A stretch of 64,000 bases of DNA from a virus, in IMG/VR virus record IMGVR_UViG_3300025910_000007, positions 1 to 64,000 of that record, one strand, 5' to 3'. This document shows, piece by piece, positions 24,243 to 33,112 of this stretch (within the stretch, counting starts at the first letter, position 1; each line of letters opens with the position of its first letter). The notes beneath the pieces are model-generated. The model ran no database searches and was not told the origin of the DNA. It saw nothing but the letters and a program-made list of their open reading frames with translations. A program made the position numbers and the translations under genes.

Positions 24243-24340
24243 AGGATTGTCTGGAATCGAACCAGATCGGCTGTGGGGAGTTTCCATCCCCTCCGGGTTA
24301 CGTTCCTCAGCCTGCAATACCCCGTGATTGCTCCAATCCT
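24243..24340 (-). tRNA. tRNA-like gene with 34-nt anticodon-loop insertion
   Basis: Acceptor AGGATTG/CAATCCT pairs 7/7. The D arm is GCAAT...ATTGC and the T arm TCTGG-TTCGATT-CCAGA. The anticodon stem GGCTG/CAGCC (24308-24312 and 24269-24273) encloses 34 bases containing a GGGGA...TCCCC hairpin. The variable loop is only two bases. An intron-like insertion or an aberrant class II tRNA would both explain this. Confidence 0.5.
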
Positions 24341-24425
24341 CCAGCCGTTCTTTTTCCACCCTGCGAACGGCAACAGGCAGGAAGGAACGTCCGCTGATAC
24401 GCACCGAACGCCCCTTGTGGCTCAG

Positions 24426-25607
24426 TTAGTCCTCGTCATCTTCCGGGTCTTCGTCATCCCCATCGTCTTCATCTTCCTCCGGCTCTTCGTCGTCCTCGTC
24501 ATCCGATTCATCATCTTCCTTGACGGCCGACGCCTTGCGCTTCGGGGCCGGTGCATCGTCCTTGTCATCATCATCGTCTTCCGGCGTATCTTCCTCTTCT
24601 TGAATGCGGGTGACGTCGCTCGGCTTGATCTTGGCGTAGGCCGTCCCCTCTTCATCTTCCAGCGCCAGCAGCCCCTTGGATGAAACGGCGGTGATCTCGC
24701 ATTCCTTTTTCTTGTACATCACCATCCCGCCGATGACGAAATCCTCCGCCGGTTCAGTAGTATCCTTGTCATCGTCGGCGTCCTTGTGCGCCTTGGTAGG
24801 GGCCGCGTCTTCATCATCCCCATTGTCCGACGCACGAGACCGGCGCGGGGCCTCATCGTCGTCATGATCTTCAGCGTCAACGCTGCCGGCGTTCAGCAAC
24901 ATCGTCAGCTTCTTGGGATCGGGGCGAATCAGCATGGCTTCCAGCGACGACGTCCGCTCCAGCATGTCATCGGGGTATTCGTACTCACGCGGCTGGAAAT
25001 CGATGCGGCCGACCTGCCGGTATTTCTTGTTGGTGATCGCCACCCGCAGCGTCTGGCCCGTTTTCAGGTCGAAGAAGTCCTTGTCCCCGCGCAGAGCGTC
25101 GATGGCTACCTTGAGTTGCTGGCCGAAGCCAAAGCCGCGATTGAAGTAGGCGGCGCTCAGCACCTTGAGCGGGTTCTTCAACTTGCCCGGCTTGTCGTTG
25201 ACCCAGAACAGATTGCGCCGCTGCGGCTGCAACGGATCGGATTCCCCCTTGGGCACCCGCGGCAGTTCGTTACGCATCTTGCAGACAGGGCAGGGGGCGT
25301 CGTACACCTCACGCAGACAGCAGCACTTGTAGCCGAAGCCGCCGTCCGCTTCGGGCACCGAATGCTGTGCGTAGGTCAATTCCCAGTGCTGGAACCCTGC
25401 GTCAGCGCTGGGATTGCGTACCGCATCGCCCACGATGTAGGGCATGATGTCGAACGACAGCACGTCTTCGGTCAGGTCGAACCACTCAACGCCTTCTGGC
25501 AGCTTGACCGCTGTCGGTCCACGAGTCTCGGACTGCTTCTTCGACCACTCGGCCGCGGACGTCTTCCGTGCCTGTTCCTTCGCCTTTTCCCTCTGACTCT
25601 TCGCCAT
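24426..25607 (-). CDS. Single-stranded DNA-binding protein (gp32-like)
   Basis: The 393-residue protein has a basic N-terminus, a central domain with a zinc knuckle (YKCCCLREVYDAPCPVCK, residues about 93-110) and a long Asp/Glu tail over the last 60 residues. This architecture is typical of gp32-type phage SSBs, whose acidic tail recruits partner proteins. It should coat single-stranded DNA during replication and recombination. A second acidic linker is near residue 240. Confidence 0.82.
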   Translation of the reverse strand: MAKSQREKAKEQARKTSAAEWSKKQSETRGPTAVKLPEGVEWFDLTEDVLSFDIMPYIVGDAVRNPSADAGFQHWELTYAQHSVPEADGGFGYKCCCLREVYDAPCPVCKMRNELPRVPKGESDPLQPQRRNLFWVNDKPGKLKNPLKVLSAAYFNRGFGFGQQLKVAIDALRGDKDFFDLKTGQTLRVAITNKKYRQVGRIDFQPREYEYPDDMLERTSSLEAMLIRPDPKKLTMLLNAGSVDAEDHDDDEAPRRSRASDNGDDEDAAPTKAHKDADDDKDTTEPAEDFVIGGMVMYKKKECEITAVSSKGLLALEDEEGTAYAKIKPSDVTRIQEEEDTPEDDDDDKDDAPAPKRKASAVKEDDESDDEDDEEPEEDEDDGDDEDPEDDED

Positions 25608-25610
25608 TAG

Positions 25611-25754
25611 TCATTCTCCTTCGTGTGTCGGATCGTTCTTCAATTCGTTGGCTCGCAACCATCCCAGGCGGGCCAGTTTTACGCAGACATACAGGCCGAA
25701 CGGTAGTCCGGCCATCGTCATCGCCCCGAAGCAGTACCAGCCGAATTCACTCAT
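25611..25754 (-). CDS. Small single-pass membrane protein
   Basis: This 47-codon gene starts with an overlap at the end of the UvsY-like gene and stops three bases before the SSB start. Residues 5-27 form one hydrophobic segment (CFGAMTMAGLPFGLYVCVKL), followed by a charged tail. Function unknown. Confidence 0.55.
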   Translation of the reverse strand: MSEFGWYCFGAMTMAGLPFGLYVCVKLARLGWLRANELKNDPTHEGE

Positions 25755-26256
25755 CGGTGTTTCGCTCCCGCCGATGCTTGCTTTGGAACGCAGTCACGGC
25801 TTCATTACGGCGGTGTTCATCCATGTGTTCGCGGGCTGCGTCCGTTGATACCCGCGGCTTGGCCCAGTAGCCGCTCAAAAAGAGGTCAACCTCCTTGGAA
25901 ATCGCGGTCTTCCTATGTTCCAGTGTACTTACCGCAGCCTGCGCCATATCGACGGCGTGCTTGGCAGTGATTTCCTTGGACAGTGCCTTGCGGTAACGTG
26001 GGTCCAACAAGACCGCTTCCTCGACTGCTTCTTTGGGTTGTGCTTTCACCAGCCCAAAAGCCTCGGGGTTCTTGCGTACTTCCTGCGCGACTTCGGCGGC
26101 GACTACTTCTCGTTGCGCCTTGGCCCGTTCATGATCCTGGCGGACATCAGCCAGGATCGTTGCGTACTGGTGATAGAGGCGAACGTGGTTTTCCAGTTCA
26201 ACCTCTAGCCGGAAACGGTCGAATACGAAGAAATCGGGCTCTTTGTCGGTTTTCAT
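25747..26256 (-). CDS. UvsY-like recombination mediator candidate
   Basis: The start at 26256 (MKTDKEPDFF) overlaps the upstream stop (ATGA), giving 169 residues. A long helical region includes VRKNPEAFGL...EAVEEAVLLDP, then a LEHRKTAISKEVDLFLSGYWAKPR end. This matches a common phage family placed beside RecA-like and SSB genes and interpreted as UvsY-like mediators. The operon position supports it. Confidence 0.6.
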   Translation of the reverse strand: MKTDKEPDFFVFDRFRLEVELENHVRLYHQYATILADVRQDHERAKAQREVVAAEVAQEVRKNPEAFGLVKAQPKEAVEEAVLLDPRYRKALSKEITAKHAVDMAQAAVSTLEHRKTAISKEVDLFLSGYWAKPRVSTDAAREHMDEHRRNEAVTAFQSKHRRERNTDE

Positions 26257-26438
26257 TTCAATGTATCTCCGGATTGAACGCGGCGAACCTTGACGGAACT
26301 GCGGTCGAACCGATGAACCTTTTCCGTTTGGTCTTTGCTGCCGGCCCAAACGGACACAGCTTCTTCGATGTACTGTTCCATCTCGGCGATTGTCGCACCG
26401 TCAGGAACATCAATGGTCACGAGAAACAACCGAATCAT
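26253..26438 (-). CDS. Small phage protein, unknown
   Basis: The 61-residue protein starts with MIRLFLVTIDVPDGATIAEMEQYIEEAV, a beta-alpha layout seen in small uncharacterised phage proteins. It overlaps the upstream TIGR02996-like gene by 29 bases. Function unknown. Confidence 0.5.
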   Translation of the reverse strand: MIRLFLVTIDVPDGATIAEMEQYIEEAVSVWAGSKDQTEKVHRFDRSSVKVRRVQSGDTLK

Positions 26439-26994
26439 CCTGCACCTCAGTTGCCCACACCCTTAAGTATCCCGCTTCTTCCCCGCGTTCTTCCAGCCAA
26501 TCTGCCAGGATCAGCAGTTTGCCCATGTCCAGGGGCAGCAACAGCACTCCGTCCAGCATCTTCTGTGCTGCGGCGAAAATACCAGTACGGGTGCGGCGTC
26601 GTACCAGTTCGCGAATGACTTCTGCGTGCAATGCGGTAAAGATTTCGTCGCGGGGGCTATCATCGTAAGGACGCAGAAACCAGCGGCAGCCGGCCGGTTC
26701 GCCTAGTATCTGATCGCACTCATAACAAACCTTGGCGAAGAATTCCTCAGCTTCCTCAACTGTTGCATCGGACGCATTTGGATCAGCTGATGCATCCATC
26801 CAGAAACAGAACACTATTGCGTCCGCCGATTCGATAGGCCAATCACGTACTGACTGCACTGGTGGTGGCGAACAGGTTACGCCCTGTATCAACCGAGCGT
26901 CGTCCGATACCAACGCTTCCCGCAATGCTTCCAGCCCCTTTTCGGGCAGCTGATGGACAATGCCTCGTCGCCAGGTATCTCGCCAGTCTTCCAT
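26410..26994 (-). CDS. Protein with C-terminal TIGR02996-like segment
   Basis: The start at 26994 (MEDWRDTWRRG) follows GGGGA and gives 194 residues. Near the C-terminus, LPLDMGKLLILADWLEERGEEAGYLRVW matches the TIGR02996 type seen in Gemmata-like planctomycetes. The N-terminal part is acidic with four cysteines. This is the second such segment in the window. Confidence 0.6.
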   Translation of the reverse strand: MEDWRDTWRRGIVHQLPEKGLEALREALVSDDARLIQGVTCSPPPVQSVRDWPIESADAIVFCFWMDASADPNASDATVEEAEEFFAKVCYECDQILGEPAGCRWFLRPYDDSPRDEIFTALHAEVIRELVRRRTRTGIFAAAQKMLDGVLLLPLDMGKLLILADWLEERGEEAGYLRVWATEVQDDSVVSRDH

Positions 26995-27019
26995 GCATAT
27001 CCCCGATTTAGTATCCCAA

Positions 27020-28027
27020 TCAACCACCGCGGCCGCGAACCACTTCGAGACACGCCCAGACCAGTCCGTTGAACCCGTTGCGGCCAGCGTTGTACATGGG
27101 ATCGCGGAACGTCTCCAGTATCAACCCCGCTGTGCCCGCAGATTTGACGTCCTTTGCCTTCATTGCAGTATCCGCTGCGTTGGCCATCACCAGCCGCCGC
27201 ACCATCTCGGGGTCTTCGCCGCCTTCCTTGACGTCCTTCAGTATCTTCGCCACCGCGTCCCATCTGCCTTGTTGCCAGAGCAATGCTTTGACCAGATCGA
27301 ACGCCTTTTTCTGTACGCCTTCAGGCGCCAGCGCGGCCAGTCGTTCAGCGTCATCAGTGTATCGCAATGCTTTTTGCAGATCGTTGAGTGCGGTGCGGGC
27401 ACTGCCTTCCGCTCGTTGCACGATTTGATCGATCAGCTGTGATTTGACGGGTAGTCCTTCCTTGTCCGCAATCGTTTTGACCAGCGTCGTCAGGTCCGTA
27501 ATGCTCAGCGGTTTGAGAGCGATCACTTCGCAACGGGTACGGATAGCCTTGATGACCTTTTCGGGATCGGTGGTAGCCAGGAAGAAGTAGACGTGAGACG
27601 GAGTTTCTTCCAGCATGTTCAACAACGCTTGTTGTGCATGCGAAGTTCTGCTTAGCGACTGCACCTCCTCGAAAAACCAGATGCGACACTTGCCTGAACG
27701 GGGGGAAATGCCGATGCGCGATTTGATCCTGCGCGCTACGTTGATCGGTTCATCCCAAGCGGCGCAATCCTCTTCTGCGTAATCAGCCTCAGCACACTGT
27801 AGCTTCTTTTGCATGATACGGACCATCGTGGTTTTCCCCGTACCTGATGGTCCAGTCAACATGATGGCATGCGGCACTTTGCGAGCCTTGACCATGTCAG
27901 ATAGCTGCCGCACTGCGTCTGGCTGTCCGACGACGTCCGCCCATCGCGCCGGCCGCCATTTGCGGTAGAGCTGACTGGCCTCATCCCCATTACGTTCAGT
28001 CTGCGGGGCAGTATTCGTTTCAGGCAT
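27020..28027 (-). CDS. DNA polymerase clamp loader AAA+ subunit
   Basis: The start at 28027 (MPETNTAPQ) overlaps the upstream methyltransferase gene. The 335 residues have LYRKWRPARWADVVGQ (DnaX/RfcS signature), Walker A GPSGTGKT, Walker B IWFFEEV (EE instead of DE), sensor 1 FLATTDPEK and an SRC-like TRCEVI. It should load the sliding clamp at 36219 with other subunits not obvious here. Confidence 0.85.
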   Translation of the reverse strand: MPETNTAPQTERNGDEASQLYRKWRPARWADVVGQPDAVRQLSDMVKARKVPHAIMLTGPSGTGKTTMVRIMQKKLQCAEADYAEEDCAAWDEPINVARRIKSRIGISPRSGKCRIWFFEEVQSLSRTSHAQQALLNMLEETPSHVYFFLATTDPEKVIKAIRTRCEVIALKPLSITDLTTLVKTIADKEGLPVKSQLIDQIVQRAEGSARTALNDLQKALRYTDDAERLAALAPEGVQKKAFDLVKALLWQQGRWDAVAKILKDVKEGGEDPEMVRRLVMANAADTAMKAKDVKSAGTAGLILETFRDPMYNAGRNGFNGLVWACLEVVRGRGG

Positions 28028-28984
28028 CGTTGTCTCCAGTGGACTGTCGGTAGAGGCGTGCTGCATGTTCCACGTTCGCTACGGCCTGTCGATAGTACGA
28101 CTTCTTCAGTTCTGCCCCAATGCCCTTTCTGCCATTCTTGACCGCCACGTAGATTTCGCTTCCCACTCCCATGAATGGAGAAAACACCACATCATCGGGG
28201 GCAGACCACAAAGCCATGCAACGTTCGATCACATCCAATTGCAAGGGGCATATGTGACGGGCATCATCCTTGTCCTTGGCCTGCCGATAGGGCAGCACTC
28301 GCGTCTGGTCGATATCAAACCAGACCGGCGACGCATATTGCTGCCAGATCCAATGCGCCCGTTTGTTCTTGCGTGGGTCCGTATGCATCTTCAACTGCTT
28401 CGGTACGGACCGCTCCCCGTAATAGACCGTCAGGCCGTTCTCGTTGTTGATCGGTTTGGCGTTTTCGCCGGGCTTGCGGAACGCCAGCAAATAGTCGGGT
28501 ATGCCCGTCCGCACTATCGCGGAATCCTTGACCAGTTGTTGATGAGCCAGCCCAACCGCATGAGTGCGAACCGCCGCTATCAGCGGGTCTTTCCAAATGC
28601 AATGGCGGGAATGGAAGACAAATCCGTGCTCCTGAAACAGCCGGATGATGTCACCGCTAAAATCTTTCAGGCCGATTTCTTCGCCATTGCGTTTGTACGT
28701 TGGCAAGTCCATGCAATGTACCGCCACGATGCGGCCCGATGCCAGCGCCCGAAACAGTTCGGCAGCCAGATAGCCAAACTGCGTCAGGAATTCCTTGTAG
28801 GATCGGCAATTGCTCAGGTCGCGGGGGTCATCGCTGTATGAGTACAAGTCGAAAAAAACGGCGGCGAAAAGATGGAAAATCCTACTGATTCCGCCGGCAC
28901 TCCTTTCAGAATATCCATGCAGTCGCCACAATATAGGGCGTACTGAGGAGTGATTGTTTGTTTGTAGACATTGGCTATTGACAT
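28020..28984 (-). CDS. DNA methyltransferase (N6/N4 type), frame broken at a T7 run
   Basis: The C-terminal frame (28020 to about 28860) has PVWFDI, HICPLQLDVIERC and the AdoMet motif FSPFMGVGSE. The N-terminal catalytic motif FSIFSPPF is in another frame beginning at ATG 28984 (MSIANVYKQ). The frames meet at seven A bases on the plus strand (28852-28858). A -1 shift joins SPPFFF to DLYSYSDDPRDL. The motif order (catalytic, then AdoMet) is the beta class. It overlaps the SF2 helicase upstream, a common phage pair. Confidence 0.75.
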
Positions 28985-30342
28985 GAATCCCTCTTATTCA
29001 ACCATGCCGGTACTTCCATGATTTGTTGCGCCACACCGTTAGCAGAGTTATCGCGCAATACCTGATTGATGCTGGCGCAAATGCCAGCATACATCTCGCA
29101 GATTTGCCGTTCCTTGCGCAGCATATTGGCCGCTACCTTGCCTTCTGCTTCAGTATGAACCAGCCGCACATTGACACGATTCTTCTGCCCAAATCGCCAG
29201 CACCGCCGCAGTGCCTGATAGTATTGTTCCACGCTATGCGTTGGAAAGTAACTCACGTCTGCGCAATGCTGCCAGTTCAGGCCGAAACTGGCGATCTTGG
29301 GCTTCGTCACCAGCGCCCGTATCTGGCCGCTGGTGAACGCCATTAGTTTCTCTTCCTTTTCCTCATCACGGTCAGCACCGCTAACCTGTACCGCTCCGGG
29401 GATGAATCGTTCTAATAGCGCCGCTTCCTTGTTGAGCTGACACCAGGCAAGAACGGGCCGGTCTCTTGGTAGTAGTTCAGCTACCTTCTGGCAGCGTCGT
29501 TCCGCCGTTCGTTTCTTTTCTTCGCGCTGCTCGGCCAGAGTATTCGCCTGATAAGGGAAAAAACCATTGCGGAAATCATTGGGCAGTACGACTCGTTCCG
29601 CAACCAATTCGGGTAAGATGAATGCACCGTCGGCGTAGCCCAGATCAGAAGGTAGCCGTACCGCTCGTGCCCATCCTGACATCCATTCCCAGAAGCGTGT
29701 ACGGGCATGTCCCTTTAACGCCCAATGCTGCGTATCTTCCCCACCGTTGGTGAAGAACATGCCCAGCATTTGCCCACGAGGCATGATGCCCAATGCTTCA
29801 GACAGCGAACCAATCTCCATGTGATCGTTGGGGGCAGGAGTAGCGGTACAGCCCAAACGATACGGAACCTTCGTCATGAATTCAGTAACAACTCGCCGTG
29901 TTTTGCCGTCGAAATTCTTGATGCAGCTCAGTTCATCACCGACAAAGCCCTGAAAATCAGTAGGGCGGTAATGGTGCAATTGCTCGTAATTGGTGACGTT
30001 GATCCCGCGATGCAATGCTCCGCCCTTGACGCGATGAGCAATCATGCCGAAACGTTCGGCCTCCTGAACGAACTGCCGTCCTACAGCCAAAGGTGTCGCA
30101 ATTAGAATATTGCTGTTGGTATGTCGTACCACGTTTTCAGACCAGACCAATGATAGAAGTGTTTTGCCTAGGCCGCAATCGGCGAGGGCCGCTGCCCAGC
30201 CCTGACGAATTGACCACTCCGCCAGATACTTTTGAAAATCAAAGAGACAGTCCGGTAAGAACGTCGGGGCAAATCCATGCCGACGTCCTTGAACGGATTT
30301 GTGTTTGAGGAAAGCAGCGTATTCCCCGTTGGTATTTTTCAT
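28975..30342 (-). CDS. SF2/SNF2-type helicase paired with the methyltransferase
   Basis: The start at 30342 (MKNTNGEYA) overlaps the polymerase stop (ATGA). The 455 residues have FDFQKYLAEWSIRQG, Walker A LADCGLGKT, motif II VGDELSCIKN, motif III CTATPAPNDH and a C-terminal lobe with FGLNWQHC and QALRRCWRFGQ (motif VI). Such helicase-methylase pairs are frequent in phages; the role is probably DNA remodelling during replication or modification. Confidence 0.8.
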   Translation of the reverse strand: MKNTNGEYAAFLKHKSVQGRRHGFAPTFLPDCLFDFQKYLAEWSIRQGWAAALADCGLGKTLLSLVWSENVVRHTNSNILIATPLAVGRQFVQEAERFGMIAHRVKGGALHRGINVTNYEQLHHYRPTDFQGFVGDELSCIKNFDGKTRRVVTEFMTKVPYRLGCTATPAPNDHMEIGSLSEALGIMPRGQMLGMFFTNGGEDTQHWALKGHARTRFWEWMSGWARAVRLPSDLGYADGAFILPELVAERVVLPNDFRNGFFPYQANTLAEQREEKKRTAERRCQKVAELLPRDRPVLAWCQLNKEAALLERFIPGAVQVSGADRDEEKEEKLMAFTSGQIRALVTKPKIASFGLNWQHCADVSYFPTHSVEQYYQALRRCWRFGQKNRVNVRLVHTEAEGKVAANMLRKERQICEMYAGICASINQVLRDNSANGVAQQIMEVPAWLNKRDSCQ

Positions 30343-31769
30343 CCCTTCGGCCCCCATTCACCGCTCCTATCAACCCACGGATTCTTCTGGAACCAGTTCG
30401 CTTCCCCAATATCCGCCTCAACCTCCATCGGCACTACCAGCCACGGCCATTCTTTTGGCAGCTTGACTGAAACGAAATGGCGAACGGCATTCAGGTAGTC
30501 TTGTAGTTCGCTACGGGGCACGCTGCTGATGATTGAGTCATGGATCTGGCCAACGATCTTTGCCCGCATCTTGTGCTTTTCAATCCACTGTTGCAGCCAG
30601 ACCAGCACTTGCAACAGGCAATGGAATGAGGCTCCTTGGATCACGTAGTTCAGGACTTCGTTCCTCTTATATATCCCTGAACACTTGAAGCCAGTATGCA
30701 TGGCGAACCAACCCTTACGACGGTACGCCTGCCACCATTGTTCCTTCCATAGGGTGTAGACGGGAAAGCGGTTCTGCCACAGTTCGTCTTCTGCTGACTT
30801 TACCTGCGCTTCAAATGTACCGACTGCGGGCGCATGCTTGGGATTGCATGCCCCCAATTTCGTGATACCTTTTGCAGCCAGCCAGCGCCTCATGGGAATC
30901 TTGTTGGGTCCACGCAGATAGCGGGAAGTCCGCCACAATGACGGGGCGCACTGGAAATAGACGCTGCCGTAAAATTGTGCGAAAACGAATGCCCCCTTGC
31001 ACAGATTCCTGAGTGGTCCTGCATCTTCCTTGGCAATCTGGTTCCATTCTTCTCGGGTGATGAGGAAATTGTCCAGGGCGGCGTCTCGGTGCATGTCACT
31101 ATCGGGGTTGACCAGATAGTCTACCAGCGTCGGGTCGTGATGGTAGCACGCGCTTACCCGCACTTCTGCGCCTCGGAAATCGTTCTCGACGATGACCCAA
31201 TCTGGCCCGTCAGGTATGAATGCCGTGCGGATGTACTTGGAGATTTCCTTGTTGCGGATGGGGATGTTGGTGAAGTTGGGCGAACTTGACGAAGACCGAA
31301 ATGTGATGACGGTATTCAGGTTGAATGATGGATGCAGCCGGCCGTTGCAGACTTCTTGCGTGATCCCCTTGAGATAGGTGCCCCGCAGCTTGCACAACTT
31401 CTTCCAGCGAAAGTACGGCTTCAGGAACGGCAGCTTGATGCCAGCGAACGCCGCTTCATTGGTACTGTCCCGCCCTGTCGCCGTTACCGTCTTGCTTTTG
31501 TGTTTCAGTTCCTGAAAGACAACATGGGCCAACTGCGGGCCGCTGTCCAGATTGGCCTTCATGCCAAAGCGACGTCGCCAGATTTTGTAAACATCGTCCG
31601 CACGTAGCTGTCGTTCCAGTTCCTCGATCTGATTGGTAACTTGGACCGTGACCCGTTCCAGATAGGGAATGTCGATACGAATTCCGTTCGCTTCAACTTT
31701 CGCTAGCGCCAGCGCCCCCTCCATGAACAGCTTGAACGCCCGCGGTGAATCGGGAACGACCTTCTGCAT
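30339..31769 (-). CDS. DNA polymerase I-like (family A), polymerase domain only
   Basis: The 476-residue protein has motif A VIVENDFRGAEVRVSA (first Asp retained, DFRGAEVR in place of DYSQIELR), a motif B-like KGAFVFAQFYG, and motif C GQIHDSIISSVP (HDS in place of HDE). It lacks the 3'-5' exonuclease, which is in the separate UDG-exonuclease fusion at 34608. It is the main replicative polymerase candidate. Confidence 0.87.
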   Translation of the reverse strand: MQKVVPDSPRAFKLFMEGALALAKVEANGIRIDIPYLERVTVQVTNQIEELERQLRADDVYKIWRRRFGMKANLDSGPQLAHVVFQELKHKSKTVTATGRDSTNEAAFAGIKLPFLKPYFRWKKLCKLRGTYLKGITQEVCNGRLHPSFNLNTVITFRSSSSSPNFTNIPIRNKEISKYIRTAFIPDGPDWVIVENDFRGAEVRVSACYHHDPTLVDYLVNPDSDMHRDAALDNFLITREEWNQIAKEDAGPLRNLCKGAFVFAQFYGSVYFQCAPSLWRTSRYLRGPNKIPMRRWLAAKGITKLGACNPKHAPAVGTFEAQVKSAEDELWQNRFPVYTLWKEQWWQAYRRKGWFAMHTGFKCSGIYKRNEVLNYVIQGASFHCLLQVLVWLQQWIEKHKMRAKIVGQIHDSIISSVPRSELQDYLNAVRHFVSVKLPKEWPWLVVPMEVEADIGEANWFQKNPWVDRSGEWGPKG

Positions 31770-32221
31770 CAGCGGCCTCCCCGATGCCGCAGAATGATCT
31801 CTTGCGCAACACGCAGGTTCAGCCCGTTGGTTTCCTTTATCACCTTGGCATGATCGGGGCCAATCCAGCCGGGCGGTTTCAGGAACTTACCTGATGGACT
31901 GAATGTCGCCTGACCGCCGGGGAATTTTCTGTCGTTCGCTTCACATACTTCGGCCAGATGGGGCAGGTCAGGAACACCGCAGGAGAGCATGGTGCCGATG
32001 CAGACATATATTGTGTCGCAACAGCCGTCGATGACATCCTTCAGAATGGTTGGGCAATGACCATGCAGTTTCAACCTGTCCGGTCCCTCAAAATCGGTAT
32101 CGACCTCAAACCCCAGAGCGTAGATCGTCTCCAGCGCTTCCTCCAGTATCAGTTCCGCCCGCAGCCGGCGTGTCGCTTCATCAGGCTGGGCTGGGCTGGG
32201 CGGGAACCTGCTGGTGGGCAT
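31769..32221 (-). CDS. MazG-like nucleotide pyrophosphohydrolase
   Basis: The 150-residue protein has a helical ELILEEALETIYAL segment, DGCCDTIYVCIGTMLSCG and NDRKFPGGQATFSPSGKFLKPPGW, matching the PRA-PH/MazG-like all-alpha pyrophosphatase type common in phages. It would hydrolyse non-canonical or excess nucleotides. The start is uncertain because a small ORF with a better ribosome site overlaps its 5' end. Confidence 0.75.
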   Translation of the reverse strand: MPTSRFPPSPAQPDEATRRLRAELILEEALETIYALGFEVDTDFEGPDRLKLHGHCPTILKDVIDGCCDTIYVCIGTMLSCGVPDLPHLAEVCEANDRKFPGGQATFSPSGKFLKPPGWIGPDHAKVIKETNGLNLRVAQEIILRHRGGR

Positions 32222-32288
32222 CAGTAGGGGCGCAGGTGCCCATACAGAATAGGTTGGAGACAGCGGTAGGACTGAGTTTGTCGAACAT
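32181..32288 (-). CDS. Small ORF overlapping the MazG-like gene start
   Basis: A 35-codon ORF (MFDKLSPTAV...) starts behind AGGAG and overlaps the MazG-like gene in another frame by 41 bases. The MazG-like gene has no clear ribosome site, so this ORF may act as a leader that couples its translation. No function is recognisable. Confidence 0.4.
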   Translation of the reverse strand: MFDKLSPTAVSNLFCMGTCAPTDAHQQVPAQPSPA

Positions 32289-32296
32289 GGATTCTC

Positions 32297-33112
32297 CTAG
32301 ACGATCATCTCTGCGCGATCTTGCAACACGGGCTGGTATTCCTTGTCTAATGAAAAATCATCCGCTTTGAAATCTTCGGACGTTGGGGTATAGACGAGAC
32401 CGGGCGTTCGCAAACATTGCTTTTTCGCATCAGCGATACGCCGCGCCAGATCGTAGTGGGCTTGATAGATATGAACATCACCGCCGATCCAAACCAGTTT
32501 GGACGCGATCCGCCCGGTCCGATATGCTAACCACATCAAGAACGCCCAATACTGAAACCAATTGTGGGGCAGTCCGCAGATCACATCTACCGACCGTTGG
32601 TATGTAACCAACGTCAGCCCATTGTTCTTCCCAACGAATGCTTGAATGATGGTGCCGTGGCAATTGGTAATCGGGCAAGACGAATGAGTCATATCCGCCG
32701 TATTCCAAGTAGTGATGACGTTCCGACGGCTGAATGGATGATTTTGCACCCCATCGAGCATCAGTGCTATTTGGTCCACTGCGATGTTGCCGATTAACGA
32801 TCCACGAAAATTACGAAACTGCTGCGAGTAATTGAATGGTACATTGCCTATGTGATTTGCCCACGGCTGCCACCACGAACGAACTTTTTCATGCAAATCC
32901 CAGATGTTACACGATCCACTCATGAACCATTCCCATTCACGCAAGCAATTCTTCCATGCCGTTTTGCGGGCTGACACAAGAGGCACGACGTTAAATTCGA
33001 TTTGCATAGCGACCATGCGACGGCAAACCGAATTGCGTGTCATCAATTCTTCGCCGTCATCCAGTATGCTGCAAATCAAATCGGCATAGGTGGCATCCAC
33101 GTTGCCCATCAT
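32297..33112 (-). CDS. Thymidylate synthase family (ThyA-like)
   Basis: The start at 33112 (MMGNVDATYADL) overlaps the upstream stop and gives 271 residues. Conserved pieces are REWEWFMSGSCNIWDL, the catalytic-cysteine region ITNCHGTIIQAFV, YQRSVDVICGLPHN and HIYQAHYDL. The Asn after GLPH is the residue that selects dUMP over dCMP. It could be a thymidylate synthase or a dUMP hydroxymethylase. Confidence 0.85.
   Translation of the reverse strand: MMGNVDATYADLICSILDDGEELMTRNSVCRRMVAMQIEFNVVPLVSARKTAWKNCLREWEWFMSGSCNIWDLHEKVRSWWQPWANHIGNVPFNYSQQFRNFRGSLIGNIAVDQIALMLDGVQNHPFSRRNVITTWNTADMTHSSCPITNCHGTIIQAFVGKNNGLTLVTYQRSVDVICGLPHNWFQYWAFLMWLAYRTGRIASKLVWIGGDVHIYQAHYDLARRIADAKKQCLRTPGLVYTPTSEDFKADDFSLDKEYQPVLQDRAEMIV

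Noticed and set aside
24422-24655. Arg/Lys-rich minus-strand ORF inside the SSB tail
   Set aside because: It is the alternative frame of the acidic Asp/Glu repeat tail of the SSB gene.
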